64,000 bases of DNA from Tremella fuciformis (taxonomy: Eukaryota > Basidiomycota > Tremellomycetes > Tremellales > Tremellaceae). This document shows, one piece after another, positions 1 through 11,510 of this stretch (the first letter of the stretch is position 1; the number at the start of each line of letters is the position of its first letter). Where the stretch lies: contig CP136490.1 of NCBI GenBank assembly GCA_032768795.1, positions 5,890,001-5,954,000 on the forward strand, read 5' to 3'. The notes under the pieces are model-generated. The model saw nothing but the letters and a program-made list of their open reading frames with translations, had not been told where the DNA came from and did not search any database. The translations under genes and the position numbers were made by a program.

Positions 1-3000
1 ATTGATGGGGAGAAATGGACATCTGCCAACTGTATGGATCCAGGTCAGTGTCCAGGATTGTATGTGCTTCTCATGACTGACTTCACAGGTCCTTCTCTGC
101 AGGAACTGTGCCGTGCAGCTGGCAGAGCAGTCCCTGACTTGCCCTCACAGGTGGAAGAGATGCTCCTCTCTCCCTACCATGTGCTGCTTCAAACATGGCG
201 CGTTGGTGGTGGACAAACCAAATACGGAGGCCACACCTGTCTCTATGCCCATGACAGTGGCAGATTCCTCTCTCGACTTCCCCTCACCGTCACCGACCTT
301 GATGTTCTCATCATCAAGCCGACAAATGCCCAAGCCCCCGCCAACGCTGCCAATCCCTCAGAGGATTTTGCACGCCGACCAGAGTTCCAAGTCCAGCGGT
401 CACGCATTCTCGCAAACCTGCAAGCACTACAACACTTCCATCCAGCCTTTCAGAATGTCGAGATCAACTGGGAAGCAATCAATTCCCTTCCTGAAAACGG
501 TTCTGTCTTCCATCAGCTGCGGTCTGTCAACTTGGAGGAGGTGCAGTACAGCGCACCTGAGCCTGACACTGGGCCAGTTGAGCAGGAGTCAGCAGAGGAG
601 ACAAGCTTGCCAGAGCTGGCTATACCAAACCTTGGAGAAGGCAACAATATTGTGGAGGAGATCCGGGAAGCACTGGAACAGGTGGTGGATGGAGGACCAC
701 CAGCACCCCTGCTCCTCACTGGACCTGTGCTGCATTCCACTCCAATCAATGAGCACGACATCAGCAACCCATTCCTCACCAAGGCCTTCCCCTTCCTCTT
801 CCCCACCGGCCAGGGGGATCTGCATCAACAACGGCCTACCACAATACGTGATTCAGACTACTTCCGTCACCTGCTCTACTATCAGGATGGAAGGTTTGCA
901 AAACACCCTCGATTCCGGTGAGTGCATCTCTCAGCATTAAGCCAAGCTGACAGTCAGCTATTATGCCTTCAACTGCATCATGAGGTGGCGAGCAAAACGG
1001 CTCTCCTGCTTCTATGTCAGCCGGAATGAAGAGGACCGAGCCCTCTCTGCTGCAGACATTGCTGCCATGGTGTCCGACCCAGCCAAGCAGCTGGCATCTC
1101 GAGTGCGACGATCAGCAGCCACCTTAACCGGAACACCACCCTACTGGGCACAGCAGAGTCGCAATCTTGCTGCAATGATCCGTCAACTGGGCACTCCACA
1201 TGCTTTCATCACATTCTCAGCTGCGGATCTTCAGTGGCCAGATCTCCACGTCCACATGCCGGACCAAGCGCTACCAACTATGAGCGAACCTGATCGACAA
1301 CGCATCAATGCCAAGAACGTCAATGAGAACCCAGCAATTGCAGCTTGCTGGTTCTATCGAAGATTTGAGCTGTTCTTGGCCAAGGTCCTCAAACCCCTGC
1401 TTGGAATAGAGGACTGGTGGTATCGCTTTGAATGGCAAAATCGAGGCTCCAGCCATGTCCATGGACTGGTTTGGCTCAAGGGGGCGCCATCCCCAGACAC
1501 CCTTGATATCAACAATCCGGACAGTGTCCAGGAATTCCTTGACTTCTGGTCCACCAGAGTGTCAACCATCAATCCTGGAGAGGACATTCCGCCTCATCCA
1601 AAGCACCCCTCTGCCCACAGTAGCGACGAAATCATCTTTCGCTTCAAAGATCTGGCACAGATGCTCAACCGTGTCCAGAGGCACACGAGGTGCACTGCCT
1701 ATTGTCTTCGCCGCCCAAAAGGATCTCCTCCCAACAGTCCGCTTGTCTGTCGCTTCAAGTTCCCCAAGGAGCTGGAGACAGAACTCCGACTGGTTGTCAA
1801 TCCCAACAGAAACAAGCAACTCATCACACCACGCAACGACACCCACCTCAACAGTTACAATGCAGTCACTGCACTGGGATGGCGAGCCAACTCCGACATC
1901 AGTCCATGCACAGATCCCCGTGCAGTTGCCTCCTACATCTCCAAGTATGCTTCAAAATGCGAAAAACCATCCAACAACTTTGGCGAGATAATGCAGGCTA
2001 TCTCAACCCGCCTGGAGCAAGAAACATCTTCACGAATTGTCTTCCAGAAGATGCTCAGCCGCATTGTCACCGAGAGGGATTACAGTGCTCAGGAAGTCTG
2101 TCATCAGCTCTTTGGTCGACATATGATGTCTGCATCACGAGAGTTTGGCACACTCTGCATACTGGAAAAGAGACAGAGACGCCTGAGGCAGAGGCAGGAA
2201 GATGAGGGACTGGACCAAGGTGTGGAGGAGCAAGACTGGCACGATGCCTACTTGGCACGCCAGCCAGAGCATGAGGGCATCAGCCTGTACGAATGGTTTC
2301 AATTCTACCGGAAACAAGGTCGCAACGCCACTCGAAGGAAGCACCCAAAGATCATCATTCTCTGGCCGCTGTATTATCCATCAGACCCTCAGTCTGAGGA
2401 TCACCAAAACTGGTGCCGGGCAAAGTTACTACTCCACCATCCTCATCGACACCCTTCAGAGCTCAAGCTTGATGACGAATCCTGGACAGAAGCTTTTTCT
2501 CGCTGTACTGAGGACCACCCAGAGGGGCACCAAGACACATTGCCCAAGCGACCCATCCGTCAACAACAGGGTGACAATGAAAACGACAGTGACTCAGAGT
2601 TTTCTGAGGGTGAAGAAGTCAATGACCACGAGCTTGATGACTGGCAAGTTCTGGCTGGAATGGGCCCTCAGTTTGATGAAGATGGGTGGAATGGGCCACT
2701 GCTTGGAGCACGTGATATTGATACTTCCCACGATTGGGAAGCAGTGGGGAGGGAGTGGGGATCAGATGGTATAGGAGAGAGGGCAAGCTACTTAGAAACC
2801 GAACGCAAGAAGGTGAGCAGTGGCCTACAATCCACTGCATACTGTGAGCTGACCAAGCAGTCTCAGCCTTCTGTAGCTCGCAACACTGTCGATCCCCAAC
2901 TACTCAACACCACACAGCGCCTCATCTTTGACAAGGTCTTGCGCCATGCCAACCGTCTGCTCTCTGGAGAGTCAGTCCCTCAAATACTCCTCAACATCGA

Positions 3001-4399
3001 TGGGACAGCAGGAACAGGCAAATCCTTCCTCATTGACGCCATATCCCAAGCTCTTCAAGGGCTCCAATCTGGGCAGCACAACAATCTCGACTTCAGCACA
3101 AATCCCATTGTCCGCCGGCTTGCCCCCACGGGTGTGGCGGCATTCAACATTGCTGGTTCAACATACCATGCTGCCCTTGGTCTTGGAGGCTCAATAGAGG
3201 AAAGTCATGACAAGCTTGGAGAGGGAAAGCTTGCCAGCCTCCAGGAAGAGTGGCATGGGACACGATACCTCATCATTGATGAGAAAAGCATGGTTGGAAG
3301 GGCGGCCTTGGGGAGAATCAACCTTGCTCTTGGTCAAATCTTTCCGTCGACAGCGTACTTGCCCTTTGCCGGTCTGTCTGTCCTGCTCATTGGCGACTTT
3401 GGTCAACTGCCCCCTGTGGGAGACACTCCACTGTACAACACTGCACGCTCGACAAAAACCTCCTATCTAGGCAGGCTCAGCAACATTGGCCGAGATATCT
3501 ACCTTGCTTTCACTGAGAGCGTTCAGCTTGATGCTGTTATGAGGCAGGAAGGCTCCGACCCTACCACCACTGCCTTCAAAGCAACCCTTGCTCGCCTGCA
3601 CACCGGGACACCTCAACAGGAGGACTACACCCTTCTGTCCTCTCGCTTCTGGGGGAACCTTTCCCCGGCATCTCAGCAGGCCTTTCAAGATGCTGTATGT
3701 CTTTGTGCAACAAAGCAGAGTGTCTCCGAGATCAACCTACACACTTTGGCTCGCTCTGGACAGCCTGTACTGCGCTCTCTGGCTCAGCACACAGGGGTAG
3801 GAGCAGCCCAGGCTTCAGAGGAACAGGCACAGGGGCTTGCTCCTGCTGTCTTCCTCATGATTGGTGCTCAAGTCATGCTTTCTCGCAACCTCTGGATCGA
3901 GCAGGGATTGGTCAATGGCACCAGGGGCACAGTATATCAGATTGGGCTCTCACCATCTGAGCCTCCTCATCAATCTGTTCCTTCTGTGGTCATGGTCGCC
4001 TTCCCATCCTACACTGGACCAACACCCTGGCACACCACAGACAACATACCACTGGTTCCCATTGTGCCCCATACAGCCAGATGGGAGACAACAAACGGGC
4101 AGCGGTGCTCTCGACGCCAGCTGCCACTGCAGCTTGCATTTGCTATCACCATACACAAATCACAGGGTATGACGCTGGACAAGGCAGTGATTGATCTTGG
4201 TTCAGCCGACTTCTCAACGGGATTGACATTTGTGGCAATCTCAAGAGCAAGATCTCTGGAGGGCCTTGCTTTCAAGCCAGGCTTTGATTGGGCAAGATTG
4301 AACAGCTTGAACACAGAGAGTAGAAGGGGGGGAGTATCAGGACGTGTATTGGCAGCAAGGGATGCGTCTAGACGTCAGATGCTTCAGATGACAGAATAA
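1..4399 (+). CDS. Helitron Rep/PIF1-like helicase (5' partial)
   Basis: Replication initiator and helicase of the Helitron. The frame is open from base 1. One intron (918-957) joins the two parts into at least 1,441 codons after the ATG at 34. Order: Helitron-like N region; HUH nuclease with an HVHGL motif (about 1454-1468) and a two-tyrosine motif YISKYASK (about 1934-1957); then an SF1B helicase with Walker A GTAGTGKS (about 3004-3027), Walker B IIDEKS, the GDFGQLPP motif, and a C-terminal HKSQG and AISRARS pair. A 45-base segment at 44-88 has intron-like ends (GT..CTGAC..CAG) but is a multiple of three without stops, so it may be coding or an intron. Stop at 4397-4399. All catalytic motifs look intact. 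Confidence 0.9.
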
Positions 4400-4530
4400 A
4401 TGTATAGAGAAAAAGATGAATGACAATGCATAGGTAGACTGAATAAAAGTTGATCAAGCATGACTCTGAGTGTTTGATGCATCAGCTGAATCTCAAGTTC
4501 ATGGGGTGTATGCATGTCATTGTGCTCTCT

Positions 4531-5066
4531 CTAGCTACTAACACTACCTCTATCTGCCTCCATCTCCTGTCTGTAATCATCCCACACAGGATCATCAGCA
4601 GCAGGAGTTGGGGGATCTGACCAGGTAGGAGGCTCAGGGGTGGGGGGAGGAGTGAAGAGAGGAGTTCCAGGTGGGCTTTCTCCTCCTCTGAGTGTTCTCA
4701 TCTTCCTCAGCCAATCCAGCATCCTACTTTTCCACAAGGGCAATCTGAAGGTCTGGGGATTGGTGACTGGACCATTGAAGCTACAAGTCAGCTTTGTGTC
4801 ATGCCAAGAGAGAGCCTGACTCACAAGGACTTCACAACAGGTCTTTTGGGCACCCATGGCTTCTTCTCTCCATTGACTTTGCCTGACCCAGGAGGCAGGT
4901 AGGATTGTTGCTGGGGTGGGTGATAGGGAGAGTGTCTGACTGGCTGTGGGCGGCTTTGTTGAGAGCAGGAATGCTTGTGCTCATCATGAGGGTTGGGATG
5001 TCGCTTTTTTTGCTCTCTCTGGTGCTGCCTGAGTGCTTTTTTGAACAAAGCTGACTGGAAAGCCAT
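4531..5066 (-). CDS. small basic Pro-rich protein encoded antisense in the Helitron
   Basis: Not recognised. Two exons (4825-5066, 4531-4780) joined by a 44-bp intron with a GTGAGT donor and a TTGTAG acceptor give 163 aa. The N-terminus is very basic with Gln/His runs; the middle is Pro/Gln-rich; the C-terminus is acidic with a PPPTPEPP tract. The clean splice across a frame change suggests it is real. It lies convergent to the helicase and inside the predicted Helitron 3' boundary, so it is probably carried by the element. An upstream in-frame ATG at 5147 would extend it through the 3' hairpin and is less likely. Confidence 0.5.
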
Positions 5067-5131
5067 TCTGATGTAGATGTACAGATGAGAGATGAAAAGT
5101 CCAAAATTTTCCGGAGTCAGAGCTACGCCCC

Positions 5132-5162
5132 ATCGGCGACGCGCCACCGCCGATTTACCTAG
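5132..5162 (+). other. Helitron 3' terminus (hairpin plus CTAG)
   Basis: An inverted repeat ATCGGCG / CGCCGAT (5132-5138 and 5148-5154) with a 9-nt loop is followed by TTTAC-CTAG ending at 5162, then T. Helitrons typically end in a short GC-rich hairpin a few bases before CTRR and insert between A and T. Confidence 0.7.
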
Positions 5163-5223
5163 TTTCGAGATGTACGAACTGTTCAGCGGCGACCAGCATG
5201 TAGCATTGAACAGGTGGCCGCCG

Positions 5224-8200
5224 ATGAGCGCCCCGTCATTCAGCTCCTTCCCGGAGCTTCCGAATACGACGGAGAAGAAGCGGGGCGAATCATCGAAAGC
5301 CCGGCAGAATGGCGATGACCGAGCAAGACGGGGTCACCAACACCGTCGTTCGCGGTCGCCCTCAAACGAGCGACGCAGGAAGGAGAGGAGACGTGAAGGT
5401 CACTCTTTCCGAGACACAGAGGAGAGTCAGAGGGAAGATAGAAGCCGACGGTACGATGAAGATGGGAGGAAGAGGGATAGACACAAAGAGGAACGTCGGA
5501 CAGCGCGCGACGAGGAGACATCCCAGGAGAAGGAGCGACGCCGCGAGAAGGAGCGAGCTAAGGCTTTGGCTCTGGTCAGAGGGAACGAACCGCATCGTAC
5601 CGCTAGCGACGTCAGACCAATCAAGAAAGAAGTGGACGATGGCGTCCCGTGGTACGAGACCAACAAGGTGGCGAGACGCCGTTCGCCTTCCGGCTCCTCG
5701 TTCAATGAAAGCACTGTTCCAACCTGGTTCACTGACACCTCGGGCGACCGAGATGCCCTTCGCTACAGCGCCGCTTCATCGCACAATCCGCCCAAATACT
5801 ACCGGGATGGTCGTGGGTATCTCTGCAGGCTCGGCAGGCTTGACTGATGGGCAGGCGGACAAATATTGGGCTTGAACGAAGGCCTTCGCATCGTCCTATC
5901 GCGAGACCGGACTGAGAGAGGTGTCGAGATCGCGCCCAGCGGTCGCCCGTATATCCCTCGGTATTCTCATAAGACGATCGATGATCACTCGGAACGACGA
6001 GTCTTACTCCGACCCCCCGATGATACCCGACTGTTCGATTCCAATGCTGATTTCGTTGGCTTTCCGAGCCGGCCAGTCATTGCGAATGACGACACGCCGA
6101 CCTACCGAGACATATCGCGCGCTCCCATCATCGAGGACGAGGACACCGAAGTCGTCGACCAGGAGCTACAGGGCTTCACGACTGTGGAACAGGAGATGAG
6201 GGAGAAGATCATCGACACCGAGAGGCACCTCAAGAATGCCCCTCAAGACGTAGAAGCGTGGATTGCCTACTCCAGACTACGCCGCACGACACAAGAGCCC
6301 TATGCTGCCAGTGGCATTGATCAAGCCAAGTTGCCCTCGACAAGGGCGGAAGCAGAGGTCACACTGTCAATTCTGGACCGCGCGCTCAGTGCGCATCCTA
6401 GCAACATGTTCTCTGCCCAGCTTCACATGGCCTATCTTCAAGCCGCCGAGATCATCTGGCCCCCAGACAAAGTCACGGACAGATGGAAGAACGTCATCAG
6501 GGAACTTACCGAAGGGGGAAAGGCTTTGGGGTACGCCCATATAGAAATGATGCCTCTTTGGCTAGGATATCTGGACTGGCGAGAAGGACAAGGTTTTGGT
6601 CAAGCGGGCACGAGTACAGGCGGCGGCGTTGACGAGGTCGTTGAGGTCTTCGCGGACTGCCTGGATAAACTACGTGAAGCCTCCTGGAGTATGTCCTCGC
6701 CGCTTTGCTTGTGTTCAACGCTGATGAATGCAGCATCACGCGATCCGGCCATCGAGGAGTACGAGGTATACCTCCTTCTGAGGGCCGCCCTTTTCCTCAA
6801 GCAGGCTGGATATTCCGAGAGGGCGACTGCTATATTTCAGGCTATCATCGAAATGTGAGCTTGGCGACCCCGCGATAATAATACTGAGATTCAGTACATT
6901 TTTCAAACCTGACCGTCTCAGACCCCCTGCTGACGCCAATTCTACATGGTTCGATAGCCTACTCGACGAGTTCGAGGTGTTTTGGGAGGCTGAGGCGCCT
7001 CGCATTGGCGAGGAGGGAGCGCAAGGCTGGGGTCGTACACCGAATAGCGCGTCGCCGCCGCCGGAGTCATCCGTCAAAGAAGACAGCGACCCTGTAGCAG
7101 AACAGCCTTTCGAGCGCTGGCTTCGATCCGAACGTCAAGCCGAAACAGCGTCCGCCCTTCCCGGTCGCGCCTCCTACCTCAACGAGGACGACGATCCATA
7201 TCGTGTCATTCTTTTTGAAGATGTTCGCCCATTCATGTGCCCCATCCGCAATCCAGAGGCGCGTTTGCAGCTCGTCTATGCCTTCCTGACCTTTCTCGGC
7301 TTGCCTTTCGCGCCTCACGACATCCCTTCAAGCGCTCCGTCCAATACAGATCCGCGACTGCACTGGAGTGTCGCCTACAACGATTCTCAGAGATCCGCAT
7401 TTTGGCCGCCGCGGCAAGCTCGTCGTTTAGCGTGGCAAACAGTTGGCGGCGAGCCAATGGAGCCAGAACATCGCCCGGCCGTGCAACATCCGTTTGCATG
7501 TCCCGTCAAATGCTGGACACAGGATAACAGCTCAACAGCTGCGCGAAGCGGGGAATGGTTTAGGCAACTCGAATCAGGCGATCTCGACCACATAGATCTG
7601 GAATTCACCAAACGAGCTTTGAGCCCCTTTCGCCCTCTCATACCGGATCCGACCTTCACTCAACAAGCTTTAGCACTCGAAGCCGCCTCTTCCCCGAAAG
7701 CCGCCCTCAAGACCGCTAAGGCGATATTATCGATGGATCGAGATAATCTGCTGCTTTGGGATGCATATGCTCGGCTGGAGGCACAGCGTGGGAATGTCGA
7801 TGCCGCCAGGGGTGTCTACATCGCTTCTTTACGCTCAGCCCTTCAAGCAGGTCATGGTCAATCCGAGGACATAGTAGATCTGTGGACCGGCTGGGCCGAG
7901 CTCGAGCTCCTCAACGGATCTCGGGCGCGGTGCCTGCGCGTCATCTGCCTTTTGGTGGTCAACAGTGATTCGTCGATTGCTGAAATGGCATCATCTAGCC
8001 AACAAGGACCATCACCAATCAGCTTGCTCAAGACAAGACAGGTGAGTCTTCCGAGATCTCGGGATACTCGCTGACGTCTCAGCACCTTCTTACGCTTTCA
8101 AACTTGTCTCAAAGCCAAATGGTCCTGGCAGCACTTTTCCAATATTGCTCCGAGGGTGTCGACCAAGCCATTCATCTGGTCGAGCTGCACAGGAATGGGT

Positions 8201-9008
8201 TGTCGCCAGGTTCAGCTGAAATGGAGCAGACAGTCCAATTCGTCTGCAGGCTGTTGCACCTGCATCGATCGCAGCACCCGACTCCAGCAGCGACGATACG
8301 CGACATTCTGGAAGAAGCCATTTCCGTCTTCCCAAACAACACCCAATTCCTCTCGCTCTACCTGCATGGTGAGGCGACCGGCCGTATCCATGGCAGAGTC
8401 CAATCTTTGGTGTCTCACATAGTGTCGAGCAAAGCCTCGACAGTCGTAGGATATTTGTGGGCAGTATGGGCCGAAGCGATCCTCGCATCTCGAACATTTT
8501 GGGACGCAGGTGGCGGAGGGGCAGAGAGAGTCCGCATGGTCCTGGACAAGGGCATCAACTCAGAAGCGTAAGTCCTGCTTCATATAGTCAGTGTCATCAC
8601 TGAGGTCCCAGTGGCAAGCATTGCATCTCTCTCTGGCGTCTCTACATTGAGTTTGAAGCGCTGCATGGCAATACGCCAGCGGCAAAGTCCCTGTGTGCAC
8701 GCGCCGTGGCCGCCAACGGCGGATGCAAAGGTCGGTGAAATAGACTCGGGTGAATAGTGGACAATGCTGATGCTACAGAGCTGTATATGCTGCCGTTCAC
8801 TCCTCTGCTACGAGCAAGCTTCTCGTCGCAAGAGCTGAAGGGCTGGGCCGATCTGATGGTGGAGCGAGGGTTGCGCGTGCGCGTGGCATTTGAAGATTTC
8901 TGGCAGCCCGATGAGGAAGATCCGAGCTTGGTTCTACCAGACGACGAAGAGTTGGAGGATGACGAGTTGGCATTCTTACGAGAGCGGCAGGAGCTCAAGC
9001 CGTATTGA
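5224..9008 (+). CDS. NRDE2: NRDE2 family protein (nuclear exosome/RNAi cofactor)
   Basis: Conserved nuclear factor of the NRDE-2 family, which works with MTR4 and splicing or RNAi machinery in nuclear RNA surveillance. Six exons: 5224-5812, 5855-6854, 6895-8041, 8083-8567, 8612-8730, 8779-9008, giving 1,189 aa. The start at 5224 gives the family-typical SAPSFSSFPEL opening; the upstream in-frame ATG at 5092 lies inside the Helitron. The N-terminal ~200 residues are Arg/Ser/Glu-rich. Then comes the conserved YYRDGRGQILGLNEG block across intron 1. The rest is HAT/TPR-like helical repeats, including the conserved TFFKPD..EVFWE and GEEGAQGWG segments spanning intron 2. Acidic C-terminus. All introns are 40-48 bp and phase-consistent. 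Confidence 0.9.
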
Positions 9009-9298
9009 TCAAAGTAGAAGCCGCACATTGTTGTAAGCATGTCTTTATCCTGTGCACAGTATGGACATCGTGTTGGAAGGACGAGGGCTACGGGTAGCGG
9101 GTCGTGTAACGGCAATATCACGTCCATTTCCCACATACTGTGTTCCGCCAATCGAGCGCGTCGTTGCCTCACTCGCGGTGGCGAAGCGGCACAGTCGGGT
9201 AGGCGCCAGGACAGGTGAAGCGCTATAGTATCGTTACGACTAGGAATAAGAATAACATGCATCTGAGGAGGAAAGCCTCCCGGAAGAATCCATACCTC

Positions 9299-9946
9299 TC
9301 AGACTGTAGGCGTCACCAACAGGGAATAAATGTGTAATCCCTCCCAATGAATCGTGTCTCCGATCTCCATCGAGGACTCAAACGTTGTATAGCCAAGCGC
9401 ATTGTTCAGAGGACCATTCCCCACTGGCCCGATGAAGAGGATCTCTGAGTCGGCGGACGCTCCATCTTCCCTGCTGTACCTGAACACTCCGTGCTCACCG
9501 AATATTTTGCGTAGTTCCGGATAATATCCTGTGCTATGCTTCGAAAGATTCACGTAGCTATAATCAGATTTCCACGATGAGATGGGCCGACGATTAGCGT
9601 CAGTGACATTGAATGATGTGGGCCACCAATACCCAGGATCCCACTTGATATGATCAAGATAGACCGTCTCTCCCTTGCTGAGTGGCAGCGAGCCAGACAT
9701 ATCCGCTCTTACGACGAGATCAGCGACCGCCTTGCAGCCAGAAAGAGCCTACAGAGTATCAGAGCGTTCGGTTCTTAGGCAGTGACGGGAAGGTCCAAAA
9801 GATTGCACCTGGCTGCGAATTAGACGTAGTGGATCAGTAGCACGGTGTCGACTGCAAAAAGGGCATGGGCAGGGGTCTACATAATTCCTCGGTAGATAGT
9901 GAAGTCCCCTCTTGTATAAGCGCTGGACAAAGGTCGACAAAGCCAT
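9299..9946 (-). CDS. hypothetical protein, 195 aa
   Basis: Not recognised. Exons 9809-9946 and 9299-9748 with a 60-bp intron (GTGCAA..GTAG) give 195 aa. The N-terminal exon has a compact CPCPFC cysteine cluster; the second exon is rich in Trp/Tyr with an LFIGP motif followed by TFESS. No signal peptide or membrane span is evident. It lies head-to-tail with the next minus-strand gene, of almost equal length, which has a similar LWVGP...FES arrangement; they may be diverged tandem paralogues, but identity is low by eye. Confidence 0.55.
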
Positions 9947-10041
9947 TCATACATGTACGCCTAAAGGATTATGCACGGCGAATGGAGTGAATTCAAATAG
10001 CAGGCTCCTGTCTGCGTTTCACAGACGCATACTAGCTCATA

Positions 10042-10666
10042 TCACAGAAGGAGCCATGGGGAGAGGAGCTCGTTAGTAGTCTCCGACAGCTGAGGGTCCT
10101 GATCAGGTTTTCGAAAGTCTCGCCAAACCCAGATCTCACTGGTGTGGACTTCATTGTCCGTTACCGCGTGATGGGTTTTACTTTCGAAAACGCCGTTAGT
10201 TAGGAGTGAGGCCCACGTTGTTCGTTCGTCAGTCTTTGGGCCTACCCACAGTACTGCAGATCGGAATCTACAGTCTGTGTTGCGTCTGCACTCCAGGATC
10301 GCGCCTGCGCTCGACTGGAACGACCGGCGCATCTCCAACATGTAGTCAGCACCAAGGATTCCCATTCCTTCAAGGCGGGGATCATCGAGCAATCGGTACT
10401 CGCCCAGTGCCATCCATTTCGACGTCTTGTCGCCAATCTTACTCGAGAAGGTTCCATAACTCGACTCCTCAGAGCGGAGGGAAAACCCAATGATGCGCTC
10501 CTCGACTTGTTGTGGGTGACGGACAACAGCTCCTGCTTATATGAGACGATTGCCTCCATCGAAGATAACTCTTACCACTCGTCATATTCTTGCTCCATAT
10601 CGAATCAGCTGCTGACCCAGCTTCCACACCTGCCCGGACGGACTTCAACTCTGAGTCACTGGACAT
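10042..10666 (-). CDS. hypothetical protein, 193 aa
   Basis: Not recognised. Exons 10576-10666 and 10042-10532 with a 43-bp intron (GTAAGA..AGCAG) give 193 aa. The Arg/Ser-rich N-terminus is followed by WMALGEYRLLDD and a Trp-rich C-terminal half with LWVGP and SEIWVW. Nothing suggests secretion or catalysis. Possible paralogue of the 195-aa gene just downstream on the same strand. The exon 2 reading frame is continuous and supports a real gene. Confidence 0.55.
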
Positions 10667-11510
10667 TGATCATAGGCTGCTGGTCGCGTAAAGTCTGGTC
10701 AGTAGGGACGAGCACAAAAGTCTCTCCCGATGATTGCAGGGGGAAGTTTACCGAAAGTGGCGAAAGAACTGCACGCCCCGTGGCGTTGCCTTTATCCCTC
10801 GCGGTATACAGCAAGGAGGCTCAGATGAGATCACCGAGGCTAGTCTACGAAGCAAGCTGCTAGAAGAGCCCTGCGATATTGTCAGGAAGGCTTGTGGGGC
10901 GCTTCGAGCTCCTCTTACCAAGCAGGTCTTTGCACAAGGGGAGCGGTGGGAGGGCAAGACTTCCTCCAAGACCCCGTCTCGGAAGTCAGCGTGACATCAG
11001 AGAACACATTCAGAAGTCGGTCGCTCAGTGGGACTCTCGCGTCTACAATCGCCACAAAGGCGAACGGGAGCGAGAAGTATTTACAAGAACCCCGGCTCAG
11101 CCGAGCATGGATCAGTTGTGATGGTACCTGATCGAGCAATTTGCTGGCGCTCTGCTCGGATCCCGAACGCGCACGCATTGTCGCACTGCTGCCATGTGTG
11201 CATCTCTGCTCGCCGCTCTGACCTATGGTTGGAAATACAGGATGCGAGTGCCACGCCACTTCTGGTTTCATCCACCCGGCCAAAAGGTGACGAGGTCGGG
11301 GAAATGTTCGCCGTACGGAAAGCACTTCGGCGCCCCTTCGCCGAGGCAAGCGAAGCAAAAGATCCCAATGCCATTGACGGACCGATGCTGGTTCGCGCGA
11401 GTGAGCACGCATGCCAACCATCAAGTCTGCTCGGTGTCATACCTTCAAGGTAGAGTGATAGAGTAGACGCACTCTCCAACTGTCGGGCTGCTAAAGTCGG
11501 CGTCGACATC
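10667..11510. other. intergenic, no gene called
   Basis: Between a minus-strand orphan gene and the plus-strand GH51 gene. Several frames are open for 80-170 codons on both strands, but none shows family motifs or a coherent spliced model. It probably holds the two divergent promoters. Confidence 0.4.

Larger units (their letters stand above)
1..5162 (+). mobile_element. Helitron, 3' portion (5' end outside window)
   Basis: Rolling-circle transposon. It is supported by a Rep/PIF1-type helicase gene (1-4399), a small antisense gene (4531-5066) and a 3' terminus of the expected form: a 7-bp hairpin (5132-5154) followed by eight bases ending CTAG, with T next, as expected for insertion between A and T. 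The 5' TC end is not in the window. The helicase frame has no stop or frameshift, so the copy may be young or active. It ends 61 bp upstream of the NRDE2 start codon. Confidence 0.8.

Noticed and set aside
5092..5223. Upstream in-frame ATG for NRDE2
   Set aside because: It falls within the predicted Helitron 3' end and adds residues unlike the family N-terminus; 5224 gives the typical start.
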